A stretch of DNA of 64,000 nt from Oceanispirochaeta sp. M1 (GTDB taxonomy: Bacteria > Spirochaetota > Spirochaetia > DSM-2461), in the NCBI RefSeq assembly GCF_003346715.1, contig NZ_QQPQ01000019.1, forward strand, positions 1 through 64,000. The letters run 5' to 3'. Under the pieces are notes generated by a model. The model did not search any database. It worked only from the letters and a program-made list of their open reading frames with translations, and had not been told where the DNA came from. A program made the position numbers and the translations under genes. This document shows positions 9,726 through 18,280 of the stretch, one piece after another. The first letter of the stretch is position 1, and the number at the start of each line of letters is the position of its first letter.

Positions 9726-11345
9726 ATGTTCCATCACAAGCCGCTGGAAGAGCTGGTTGTCTACCAGATCTACACCCGCAGTTTTAAAGATAGCAATGGC
9801 GACGGAATCGGAGATCTGGCAGGTGTGACACAGAAGCTGGATTATCTGGCCGATCTGGGTGTTGATATGCTCTGGCTCAGTCCTTTCTGCTCATCTCCCA
9901 ATGATGATATGGGCTACGATATTTCAGATTATCAGAACATTATGACCGAGATGGGAACCATGGAAGATCTTGATAATCTTCTGGAAGAGGCCCACAAGAG
10001 AAATATCGGTATCATGATGGATCTGGTGCTTAATCACAGCTCCGATGAACACTCCTGGTTTATTGAATCCAGAAGCAGTAAAGATAACCCCAAGCGGGAC
10101 TGGTATATCTGGGCGGATAAACCCAATAACTGGGATTCCTATTTCTGCCCTGAAGCCTGGGAATACGATGAGGTCACAGGGCAGTACTATCTCCATATAT
10201 TCGGAGTCAAACAGCCTGACCTGAACTGGCGGAATGAAGAGCTGAGAGCCGAAATCCACCGCATGGTGGACTGGTGGCTTGAGAAGGGAATCGACGGCAT
10301 CCGTTTTGATGCCATTCATCTGATCGGCAAGCCTGAGGGGAATCCCGATTATGTACATGCTCCCGGAGAGAGTAAACGTTTCTGTCATTTCAGAAATCAT
10401 GAACTGGGACATCACTATCTGCAGGAGATGCATGATAAGGTCATGAAAAAACATGATCCTGTCACTGTGGGCGAAACCGGAGGCTCCACCCCTGAGGGGG
10501 CCAGGCTCTATGTGGATAAAAAGCGCAACGAGTTTGATATGATCTTTCATCTGGGATTCCTTGAGGATGATGAGTTTGAGGATAATCCGGCTCAGAACTA
10601 TAAAAAATTTTATGAGAAATGGTATAAGCAGCTCTCAATCGAGGGATGGGATGCAACATATCTGGGTAATCATGATCTGGCCCGTGCTGTCTCTGTTATC
10701 GGGGACGAGGAGAACTACTGGAGAGAATCGGCTACCTGTCTGGCAACCATGATCATGACCCAGTGGGGAACCCCCTACATCTATCAGGGAGATGAAATAG
10801 GTATGGTCAATGCCGGATTTACCTCTCTTGATCAGTTTCGTGATCCTCATACAACTATCCGCTATCATGCGGCAGAAGAAAAGGGTGACGATAGTGACGC
10901 CGTATTGAAGGAAATTATCAAGTGGGGCAGAGATAACAGCAGAACTCCCATGCAGTGGGATGCTTCTCCCAACGGCGGATTTTCCGATGCGGAGCCCTGG
11001 ATTATGATGGCCCGGAACTGGGAACATATCAATGTGGCAGCCCAGGAGAATAAGAGGGGTACCATTTTCAATTATTACAAAAAAATGATTGCTCTACGGA
11101 AGAGTAATAAGAATCTGGCCTACGGAAAGATGGAGATGGTAAAGTCTGAACCAGCTGTCTTTGCCTATAACAGAATTCATGAGGGCAGGACCGTCCAGGT
11201 TGTGCTGAATCTCAGCTCATCTCCTTCAGCCCACAGAATAGATGATTTTAATGATGATCAGGTTCTGATCTCCAACTACCCATCACAGCGAAAGAATGTA
11301 TCAGGATTGATGCTGCGGCCCTGGGAGGCTGTGGTTATTAGCTGA
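9726..11345 (+). CDS. GH13 alpha-glucosidase (oligo-1,6-glucosidase type)
   Basis: Cytoplasmic alpha-amylase-superfamily exo-glucosidase, 539 residues. The barrel shows VYQIYTRSFKDSNGDGIGDL, the region DLVLNHSSDEH, the nucleophile D195 in DGIRFDA, the acid/base E250 in VGETGG and D317 in GNHD, followed by TPYIYQGDEIGM. These fit GH13 subfamilies that split short alpha-glucosides such as isomaltose, maltose or sucrose. The frame opens with an ATG at 9711, but that codon is part of the strong ribosome site GGGGGAGG, so the ATG at 9726 is the start. It complements the phosphorolytic GH65/PgmB route next door. Confidence 0.9.
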   Translation: MFHHKPLEELVVYQIYTRSFKDSNGDGIGDLAGVTQKLDYLADLGVDMLWLSPFCSSPNDDMGYDISDYQNIMTEMGTMEDLDNLLEEAHKRNIGIMMDLVLNHSSDEHSWFIESRSSKDNPKRDWYIWADKPNNWDSYFCPEAWEYDEVTGQYYLHIFGVKQPDLNWRNEELRAEIHRMVDWWLEKGIDGIRFDAIHLIGKPEGNPDYVHAPGESKRFCHFRNHELGHHYLQEMHDKVMKKHDPVTVGETGGSTPEGARLYVDKKRNEFDMIFHLGFLEDDEFEDNPAQNYKKFYEKWYKQLSIEGWDATYLGNHDLARAVSVIGDEENYWRESATCLATMIMTQWGTPYIYQGDEIGMVNAGFTSLDQFRDPHTTIRYHAAEEKGDDSDAVLKEIIKWGRDNSRTPMQWDASPNGGFSDAEPWIMMARNWEHINVAAQENKRGTIFNYYKKMIALRKSNKNLAYGKMEMVKSEPAVFAYNRIHEGRTVQVVLNLSSSPSAHRIDDFNDDQVLISNYPSQRKNVSGLMLRPWEAVVIS

Positions 11346-11382
11346 TAAATTCTGACAGCTCTGACAGCGATTATAAATAAAA

Positions 11383-11404
11383 ATACCCCGGAATCCCGGG
11401 GTAT
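11383..11404. terminator. Bidirectional Rho-independent terminator
   Basis: Arms ataccccgg (11383-11391) and ccggggtat (11396-11404) with a 4-base loop. On the plus strand it is followed by ctttatttt, on the minus strand by tttttattta. It lies between the 3' ends of the alpha-glucosidase (+) and flagellin (-) genes and can serve both. Confidence 0.9.
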
Positions 11405-11469
11405 CTTTATTTTCCCTTCCGTCGGCACAGGCTACAAGCCCGCAGAGACGGAATAAGAAAAAGAATAGA

Positions 11470-12330
11470 TTACTGCAGCAGCTGAAGAACTGACTGAGTT
11501 CTCTGGTTTGCCTGAGCCAGCATTGCGTTACTGGCCTGAGACAGAATCTGGTTTTTAGTGAAGTCAACAGTTTCTTTTGCCATGTCCAGGTCACGAATTC
11601 TTGATTCAGATGCCTGCATGTTTTCGGATGCTACATCAATACCCTTGATTGCCATTTCCATTCTATTCTGGTATGCACCAAGATCAGCTCTCTGTTTGTT
11701 CACAGTTTTCAGAGCACCGTCCAGAACTCCAATGTTTCTGTTGGACTGCTCGGGGGTAGAGATAGACATAATCTCACCTGTTCCGATCTGACGGAGACCT
11801 AGGGCCTCGGCAGTCATTGTTCCGATGAAAACCTGCTCACTCTGGTCCATGTTGGCACCGATGTGGAAGGTCATCTTCTGTGTAACTACATTATCGCCTG
11901 TATCAGCGGCAAAACGTCCTGTGAGCATGTTCATACCGTTGAACTGTGCGTGAGAGGCAACTCTGTCCAGTTCATCAACAAGCTGAGATACTTCCACCTG
12001 AATCTGCATTCTGTCTTCTGAGGAATAGATTCCGTTGGAAGACTGTACCGCAAGTTCACGGACTCTCTGAATGATATCTGTAGTTTCCTGCAGGTGTCCT
12101 TCGGTTGTCTGTATGAATGAAATACCGTCTGATGCATTCCTTGATGCCTGATTCAAACCGCGGATCTGTGATCGCATTTTCTCTGAAACAGCCAGTCCTG
12201 AAGCATCGTCTCCGGCTTTGTTGATTCGCAATCCTGACGAGAGTTTTCCCATATTGCTGGCTGAATTAGCTCCGGCAATACCAAGGTTTCTGTTTGCAGT
12301 CATCGCAGTAATGTTGTGATTAATAATCAT
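11470..12330 (-). CDS. flaB: Flagellin, periplasmic flagellar filament core protein
   Basis: 286-residue flagellin that polymerises into the core of the periplasmic flagellum. The N-terminal D0/D1 helices begin [15 protein letters not shown] and contain [20 protein letters not shown]; the C terminus has the matching helices ending in a run rich in Gln and Leu ([12 protein letters not shown]). The middle is short, with no variable outer domain, as is usual for spirochaete FlaB, and there is no signal peptide because it is secreted by the flagellar type III system. A GGAGG ribosome site lies 6-7 bases before the ATG and a sigma-28 promoter lies upstream. No other flagellar gene is in the window. 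Confidence 0.96.
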   Translation of the reverse strand: MIINHNITAMTANRNLGIAGANSASNMGKLSSGLRINKAGDDASGLAVSEKMRSQIRGLNQASRNASDGISFIQTTEGHLQETTDIIQRVRELAVQSSNGIYSSEDRMQIQVEVSQLVDELDRVASHAQFNGMNMLTGRFAADTGDNVVTQKMTFHIGANMDQSEQVFIGTMTAEALGLRQIGTGEIMSISTPEQSNRNIGVLDGALKTVNKQRADLGAYQNRMEMAIKGIDVASENMQASESRIRDLDMAKETVDFTKNQILSQASNAMLAQANQRTQSVLQLLQ

Positions 12331-12461
12331 AAATCCTCCATGAAGTTAGTACATTTTTCAGGCATCCTTGCCCGGCCAGTTTATTAGCTGACCTTATCTG
12401 TATCGGGGGTGGGTTCGCTTAAAATTTAATTATAATTTAAGCTCTCTGAATGGATGCCGAT

Positions 12462-12487
12462 ATATCGGCTTCCCTTGTATAGCTTTA
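12462..12487 (-). promoter_or_regulatory. Sigma-28 (FliA) promoter of flaB
   Basis: On the minus strand TAAA (12487-12484), a 14-base spacer and GCCGATAT (12469-12462) match the sigma-28 consensus TAAA-N15-GCCGATAA closely. The -10 element is half of the perfect palindrome GCCGATATATCGGC (12456-12469). The 5' untranslated region would be about 125 bases, ending in a GGAGG before the flaB ATG. Confidence 0.85.
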
Positions 12488-12579
12488 AGTTATGAATAAA
12501 AAAAAAGTAATCATTTTTGCTTTTGAGCTTTCTGCCGATAGTCCTCGACAAAGGAAGGGGATCATTCTAAAATCATCCC

Positions 12580-13734
12580 ATGACTGAGAGTCCCGATTTC
12601 TTTGATAAAAGCCCTGCAGAACTTAAAAAACTCTCGGAAGAACTGAATATTCCCCTTGATGAAATCAAGAGCTATTTTCGGGACCGGAAACTCCCATCGG
12701 GAGATCACCTTTCTCAACTTTCAGAGACCCTGGGGTACAACAGACAGCAGCTGAAACTGCTGTGGGGAGTCGTTGATGATGAGCTGCTCTCCTATCTTCA
12801 AAAGAATGTGAAGAGTATTCCGGAGATAGAAAAAAAGCCGAAAAAAGTAAAAAAACTCAATATCACCATGACAACGGAAATGGGGACACTCTATAGAAAT
12901 GACTGCATGGATGTCCTGGCAGGTATTGAGGATAACTCATTGGATCTTATTTTTGCAGATCCTCCCTTTAATCTGAATAAGACTTACCCATCAGGGATGA
13001 ACGACTTGATTAAAGAGGAAGAATATCTCCGATGGATGAACAGCTGGGTGGATGAACTGTGCCGTACTCTTAAATACGGAGGGGCTCTGTTTTTATGGAA
13101 TCTTCCCCGCTGGAACAGTGAGATTACAAAAGGGCTTAACAGTAAACTCTATTTTAAACATTGGATCTCTGTAGATCTCAAATCCAGTCTGCCTATCAAG
13201 GGGCGGCTTTATCCCTCTCATTACTCACTTCTTTACTATACAAAGGGTAAGAAGGCCTCCTGTTTTGTTCCCGACCGTATACCAATGCAGATCTGTCCCA
13301 AATGTTATGGAGACCTGAAGGATTACGGTGGGTATAAGTCCAAGATGAATAGTAAGGGTGTGAATATTACTGATATCTGGACGGATATTCCCCCTGTCCG
13401 TCATGCCAAATACAAGAGAAGAAAAAATTCAAATGAGCTTTCAATCAAATTATTGGACAGGATTATTGAGATGGCTTCCAGACCGGGAGATCTTGTTTTT
13501 GATCCTTTCGGAGGATCGGGAGCCACCTATGTTGTGGCGGAGCTCAAGGGGAGACGCTGGATAGGCACTGATATCGGCCCTTCCAAAGAGATCATTGACC
13601 GCTTTAACATTATCCATACGGAGCGTCAGATTCTGGATGACTATAGAAATGATCTGAACTGCCTCTTTACCAAGCATGTTAAGGAGCAGAGGGTTAAACG
13701 GAAAATCTGGACCGACGACAGTTTTAAAGAATAG
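12580..13734 (+). CDS. Orphan DNA adenine/cytosine-N4 methyltransferase
   Basis: 384 residues. The first 75 form a helical, HTH-like region (SPAELKKLSEELNIPLDEIK), then an N6/N4 methyltransferase domain of the beta type: catalytic motif IV FADPPFNL comes first and the S-adenosylmethionine motif FDPFGGSGAT near the C terminus. A CPKC pair (near 245) sits between them. It should methylate the exocyclic amine of A or C in a specific DNA site. No restriction endonuclease or specificity subunit is adjacent, so it may be a solitary regulatory methylase. The ATG at 12580 lacks a well-placed ribosome site; a purine-rich ggaagggg is about 20 bases upstream. Confidence 0.85.
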   Translation: MTESPDFFDKSPAELKKLSEELNIPLDEIKSYFRDRKLPSGDHLSQLSETLGYNRQQLKLLWGVVDDELLSYLQKNVKSIPEIEKKPKKVKKLNITMTTEMGTLYRNDCMDVLAGIEDNSLDLIFADPPFNLNKTYPSGMNDLIKEEEYLRWMNSWVDELCRTLKYGGALFLWNLPRWNSEITKGLNSKLYFKHWISVDLKSSLPIKGRLYPSHYSLLYYTKGKKASCFVPDRIPMQICPKCYGDLKDYGGYKSKMNSKGVNITDIWTDIPPVRHAKYKRRKNSNELSIKLLDRIIEMASRPGDLVFDPFGGSGATYVVAELKGRRWIGTDIGPSKEIIDRFNIIHTERQILDDYRNDLNCLFTKHVKEQRVKRKIWTDDSFKE

Positions 13735-13788
13735 AATTCAAATGAAGAGATAGATGCTGCAGTCTCTGTCTCATTTTCAATTCAAAAA

Positions 13789-15111
13789 TCAGAAGAGAGA
13801 TGCAAATTTTACTATTCTTTTCATATAATCCGGACCGTAGAGTGGGAGTAATCCGCTCTTATCCATCAGATCCAGGCGGAAGCTGAATAAAGAAGGGTCA
13901 ATGGTATCCCTTTTATCCATGGGAGTCAGGAGTGTTCCCTTAAAATTGCCACTATCTTTAAGAGCTTTCAGCAGGCTCAAGTCAGTCACTCCGAAGGGAT
14001 TTCCTCCCCTGAGGATTCCACCTTCCAGGATCTCTAAATCCTTCCAGGTCATTTCAAAACAGTCCGCCGGATAGTAGTCCGATACTCCCTGTATCCATAC
14101 TTTCATCCCCAGTTTCTGTATCCTGTGTATCAGATCAGCATATCCCTCTCCCCAGGGGCTCCCCGGAGTAACGGGAGCAGCACGGCCTGCAACCTGATCC
14201 AGCTGCAGGAGGTCTGCTCCGAGTTCATGCAGCATCAATGCCTGTGAGTACAGTTCATCCTGCCAGGCTGCGGAGGACGGGTCCATCACAAGGAAGGTTC
14301 TACCAAAGTACTCTTCCGTAAATTCCTTTCCTTCCGGGTCTTTGAGTATGCTCTCTTTGAGTCGCGGGTAGGTATCCCGACGTGATGCGTCAAGAAGCCT
14401 GGCATTCATGTAAAGGGATATCCTGAAGCCCATATCCTTTAATCTGGACAGTACACTCTTAAAGAGTTCTGATCCTCCAAGCATTTCTGAAGGGCTGTAA
14501 TCCGGGTAGGCTCTGTCGTGACCGGCACCATAACCAAAGAGGTGGAGTATATGGGCTGTCTTTGTAATCGGGAAACTATTAATAATTTCCCGGCCCAGGG
14601 GGATAAGTGCCCTGAATCCCTCTTCCGCGGGTATAGCGCATTCCCCTTCAGGGCTTATCAGTCCCAGCTGGAACTGTTTTGGAATGGAATTCAAATCAGA
14701 CTTTCCCTTATTCCCGGCGGCATCGGTCCAGTATGATCCGGACAGTTCTGTCACAACAAATTCTCCGATCGGTCCGGTGAACCTGAATCTCAGAATATCT
14801 GAACTGTCTGCAAATATTCTGATCTCCTCATGATAACCATTGCTTTCATTTATTTTTCTGATCAGTACCGAGGCATCTTCTGATTTCAGAATTATGGCTC
14901 TGGCAGATGCTGTAGCCGGCCATGAGAGGGAGAGTCCCCTCTCATTACAGCCGTTATCTGCAAGCACAGAGGAAACGGATTCCAGCATAAAGCCTTCACC
15001 TTCCCTGTTGGGCCATACGCAGTAGGCCCTGCCTCTGACTGTCAGTTCCTGACATGTATTATTTATCTCTATCGAATCTACAGTAAAGGAAGATGAATCA
15101 AAGATTCTCAT
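13789..15111 (-). CDS. Putative TIM-barrel glycoside hydrolase
   Basis: 440 residues without signal peptide. The first 180 look beta-rich, the rest like a (beta/alpha)8 barrel: HLFGYGAGHDRAYPDY opens a strand, SLYMNARLLD and LLQLDQVAGR follow, and the Asp of LQLDQ is placed like the catalytic nucleophile of GH36-like or DUF6259-like enzymes. I do not recognise the exact family. It is the last gene of a sugar ABC import operon and overlaps the HD-glycosyltransferase gene by 14 bases, so an intracellular role on the imported glycoside, or on one made by that transferase, is likely. Confidence 0.6.
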   Translation of the reverse strand: MRIFDSSSFTVDSIEINNTCQELTVRGRAYCVWPNREGEGFMLESVSSVLADNGCNERGLSLSWPATASARAIILKSEDASVLIRKINESNGYHEEIRIFADSSDILRFRFTGPIGEFVVTELSGSYWTDAAGNKGKSDLNSIPKQFQLGLISPEGECAIPAEEGFRALIPLGREIINSFPITKTAHILHLFGYGAGHDRAYPDYSPSEMLGGSELFKSVLSRLKDMGFRISLYMNARLLDASRRDTYPRLKESILKDPEGKEFTEEYFGRTFLVMDPSSAAWQDELYSQALMLHELGADLLQLDQVAGRAAPVTPGSPWGEGYADLIHRIQKLGMKVWIQGVSDYYPADCFEMTWKDLEILEGGILRGGNPFGVTDLSLLKALKDSGNFKGTLLTPMDKRDTIDPSLFSFRLDLMDKSGLLPLYGPDYMKRIVKFASLF

Positions 15112-17116
15112 AATGCTCCATGCTCTGTCTCATCAAGGCCCGAAGGTAATCATAGGAGTTATTCGAGCGGGCCAGATCAAAGTTTTTTTCCAGAATTTTT
15201 TCTGTGTCCCCTGAAAGAAGGCGGTCGATAATCTCCTGACAGGCTGAGCTTATACTCTCTTTTTTCAGTTTGTACAGTCCATTCTCCTGCCGTCTGGCAT
15301 CATCACCCAATGATATGATTGAATAACCCTTGGGGCGGATATCGGAACGGAATACAGGGTACTCATGGACAATTACAGGTTTATGAGCAAACACTGCTTC
15401 GATAAATTGATTGCCCCAGCCTTCATAGATGCTCGGATAGGAGACCAGATCGGCATAGGGGTAGGTATCAAAAAGAGAGTAGATTCTCTTCTCCTCCTCC
15501 ATCGTTCTCTGAACTGCAATTCTGGAACGCATGAAACGGTAGGGAGTATCCATTTCCTTCATCATGCCTTCAAGCTGCTGTCTATAGCCTTCTGCTTCCT
15601 GTTCGGCATAGCCTGCCAGAAGAAAGACAAAGCGGCAATCTTTGCCTGCTCTCTTACCGTTGTAGAGGGTTTTTCCCCGTATCTGATCCAGATAAAGAGT
15701 TTTGTTTAACTCTTTGATCAGGGGAGGAATAAGTTCTATTCCCTTTCTTCTGACTATTCTGGTGGCCTGGAGTATAAAAATATCATCCTCATTGAGATTG
15801 AAATCCTTCAGAAGGTGGGCGTTGTAATCATCTTTCTGCCACTGGTCAACAGAGAAGTCCAGGGTATCGGGGAAGATCATCGCGTCAATACCGCAGCGGT
15901 TCAGGAGATTCCGGGCAGCAAGAGAGTTGATCACAGCATGCTTCATCCCGGGGATAACGGGGGGGACATAGCGTTTCATAAAGGCCTTGATTAGAGGTCC
16001 CGAAACTTCTCTGAAGTCATCTCTTTCCCAATAGAAGTCATGATGGGTGGCCAATGAGGGAACCTTGTAATGTTTCAGACAGTTGTAGAACGCTCTGGCT
16101 GCTGCAATATGGCGTCCATGGGAAAATATGTTATGGAGGAGCACAAAGTCAGGCTCCAGCTCTTCAAACACCGATGAGAGCTCTTCTTCTATTTTATCCG
16201 AGAGTACAAGAAGATCCTTCTTCAGTTCCTCTTCAGTTTCATAGTCCTTCAGACCACCGAAGGCATTTCGGCTGATTTTTCTTGCCTCGGGAGTGTCAAA
16301 ATCGAGATCCGGAATTGTATAGTCGGCGCCACTGCTTCCAGGACCTGCCAGCAGGCTGCATGTAAATCCCATCTCTTCCAGGATACTTTGACGTTTCTCA
16401 ATTTCCAGGGATACACCATCTGTCCAGCCCACTCTGTAGTGACAGATCAGAACCTTGGGCTTTTTCTCTCTACCAGCTTCATGTACATTGTAGCCTTTTT
16501 TCAGGCGGGAGAGTCTCTGTACTGCCCAGTTCCGGGCAGCGGTGGTGTAGAAGGCATTCTCTTTCTGGAATTTATTTTCCAGATATCTGCCCCACACTGC
16601 AGCCGAGACCTTTCTGCGTCTCAGATCTGCTTCAAAACCCGTGTTTGTTACCATCCACAGGCTGTCCGCATCCCTGAGTATTCCGTCTTCCGGAGACATA
16701 AACTCCAGTCGTGTATCGTGACCTTCAATCAGCAGGCAGACCTTCTGAGTGAACTCGGCAGAATAACCTGCCTTTGTCAGAAGCCGGATTGCCAGCTCCG
16801 CACCCATTTTCTCATGGGCCAGCCTCAGTCTTCCGGCCTCAGAAAAACTCAGGTCTGAAGAGAATAGATTCGTTCTCTCTTCCTCGCTGAGCTGACTCCA
16901 GCCTATATCATGAAGCAGGGCGGCCGTAAGAACCAGCTCCCTGTCAATCTCATCATTTCCCAGTTCAAGGAGGGCCCAGGCCCATGTTGTAACAGTTTTA
17001 AAATGTCCCGCATCATCCCTTTTATCCTGATAGGGGAGGGCGAGATTAATCAATTTTTTCCAGGATTCATCAGGCAGAAAGGATTCAAGTTCCTCGGGGC
17101 TCTCATCTGGAATCAT
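15098..17116 (-). CDS. HD phosphohydrolase domain fused to GT4-type glycosyltransferase
   Basis: 672-residue two-domain protein. Residues 20-170 form an HD metal-dependent phosphohydrolase fold with a full ligand set: H38, H69-D70 (LLHDIGW), H101, H133 (EGHD) and D149 (RDAD). Residues about 218-672 are a GT-B glycosyltransferase of the GT4 type, with the donor-binding R457-K458 and the E-x7-E motif at E565/E573 (YEGWGNQFIE). No signal peptide or membrane segment. It overlaps the transporter ATPase gene by ATGA and the hydrolase by 14 bases, so all are co-translated. A synthase-plus-phosphatase pairing, making a sugar phosphate adduct and then removing the phosphate, would fit; the acceptor and donor are unknown. 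Confidence 0.8.
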   Translation of the reverse strand: MIPDESPEELESFLPDESWKKLINLALPYQDKRDDAGHFKTVTTWAWALLELGNDEIDRELVLTAALLHDIGWSQLSEEERTNLFSSDLSFSEAGRLRLAHEKMGAELAIRLLTKAGYSAEFTQKVCLLIEGHDTRLEFMSPEDGILRDADSLWMVTNTGFEADLRRRKVSAAVWGRYLENKFQKENAFYTTAARNWAVQRLSRLKKGYNVHEAGREKKPKVLICHYRVGWTDGVSLEIEKRQSILEEMGFTCSLLAGPGSSGADYTIPDLDFDTPEARKISRNAFGGLKDYETEEELKKDLLVLSDKIEEELSSVFEELEPDFVLLHNIFSHGRHIAAARAFYNCLKHYKVPSLATHHDFYWERDDFREVSGPLIKAFMKRYVPPVIPGMKHAVINSLAARNLLNRCGIDAMIFPDTLDFSVDQWQKDDYNAHLLKDFNLNEDDIFILQATRIVRRKGIELIPPLIKELNKTLYLDQIRGKTLYNGKRAGKDCRFVFLLAGYAEQEAEGYRQQLEGMMKEMDTPYRFMRSRIAVQRTMEEEKRIYSLFDTYPYADLVSYPSIYEGWGNQFIEAVFAHKPVIVHEYPVFRSDIRPKGYSIISLGDDARRQENGLYKLKKESISSACQEIIDRLLSGDTEKILEKNFDLARSNNSYDYLRALMRQSMEHYENL

Positions 17117-18201
17117 GAAATTCTTTGCTCACTGTCTTTATCAAAGAAGTGAAGATGTCTGTAATCCAGGTTAAAAGATACAGGATCTCCGGGTGAAAGC
17201 TTTTTATCAGAAGAGATAATGGTTTTGACAATTTTGTTGTCAATTTCCACGGCCAGTACCTGATGAGAGCCCTGTGGTTCTACTACCAGAACTTCCGCAT
17301 TCAGTATTCCTTTTCCTGTTGTTGTGAGCTGGAAATCCTCCGGACGAATGCCCAGAATGAGTTCTTCCCGTCCATCTTTGGAGACTGCTGCAAACTCATC
17401 ATCCTGCAGAGGGCAGATGAAATCGGGATGCTCCAGAATTTTTTTGTTCCCATCGTTCTTAAGTTTCACAGAAAAGAAGTTGGTAGGGGGAGTTCCGATA
17501 AATCCGGCAACGAAGGTATCTGCAGATCTGAAGTAAACATCTTCGGGGGTTCCCACCTGGATGATTTCCCCGTCTCTCATAATAACAATTCTATCGGCCA
17601 TACTCATGGCTTCAGACTGGTCATGGGTTACAAAGACGCTGGTGGCTCCTGTCTTTTGATGAATGGCTTTCAATTCCGTTCTCATTACGACTCTGAGTTT
17701 GGCATCCAGGTTGGACAGGGGTTCGTCCATTAAAAAGAGTTTGGGTTTCACGGCCAGGGCCCGGGCCAGGGCCACACGCTGCTGTTGTCCTCCTGACATC
17801 TGTCCGGGAAAACGGTCCAGAAGCTGTTCTATTTTAACCATCTCCGCCACTTCGACCACAGTCTTTTTTACCACGTCTTTGGATAATCCCTTCAGCTTGA
17901 GAGAGAAGGCGATATTATCAAAGACCGACATATGAGGCCATATGGCATAATTCTGGAATACCATGGATATATGTCTGTCCCGGGGAGCCAGGTCTGTTAT
18001 ATCCTGACCGTCCAGAATAATAGTGCCCCGGGTGGTTTCCTCAAGGCCGGCGATCATTCTCATACAGGTGGTCTTCCCGCAGCCCGAGGGGCCCAGAAAG
18101 ACAATGAATTCCTTGTCTTTTACTTCCAGGTCCATCTTTCTGACGCCCCAGACTTTTCGGTTATATCTTTTTGCTAAATCTTCTAATTGCAGTACAGCCA
18201 T
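17113..18201 (-). CDS. Sugar ABC transporter ATPase (MalK/MsmX type)
   Basis: 362-residue CUT1-type ATPase energising the importer encoded upstream. It has Walker A GPSGCGKTT, Q loop VFQNYAIWPH, signature MSGGQQQR, Walker B LFLMDEP and the H loop VFVTHDQSEAM, followed by a C-terminal TOBE/regulatory part (about 240-362) typical of MalK-like subunits. Having its own ATPase makes this importer independent of a shared MsmX protein. It overlaps the HD-glycosyltransferase gene by four bases. Confidence 0.93.
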   Translation of the reverse strand: MAVLQLEDLAKRYNRKVWGVRKMDLEVKDKEFIVFLGPSGCGKTTCMRMIAGLEETTRGTIILDGQDITDLAPRDRHISMVFQNYAIWPHMSVFDNIAFSLKLKGLSKDVVKKTVVEVAEMVKIEQLLDRFPGQMSGGQQQRVALARALAVKPKLFLMDEPLSNLDAKLRVVMRTELKAIHQKTGATSVFVTHDQSEAMSMADRIVIMRDGEIIQVGTPEDVYFRSADTFVAGFIGTPPTNFFSVKLKNDGNKKILEHPDFICPLQDDEFAAVSKDGREELILGIRPEDFQLTTTGKGILNAEVLVVEPQGSHQVLAVEIDNKIVKTIISSDKKLSPGDPVSFNLDYRHLHFFDKDSEQRIS

Positions 18202-18227
18202 TTTATATTCCTTTTCTTTCTATTGTT

Positions 18228-18252
18228 ATGAAGGATCTACCAGATCCTTCAT
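18228..18252. other. Intercistronic hairpin before the ATPase gene
   Basis: Arms atgaaggatct (18228-18238) and agatccttcat (18242-18252) pair perfectly around a 3-base loop, between the second permease and the ATPase of the leftward operon. In the direction of transcription no T run follows, so it is more likely an mRNA-stabilising or partly attenuating structure than a full terminator. Confidence 0.65.
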
Positions 18253-18280
18253 ATTTTTTCTGTACGAGGCCAAAGGTTCA

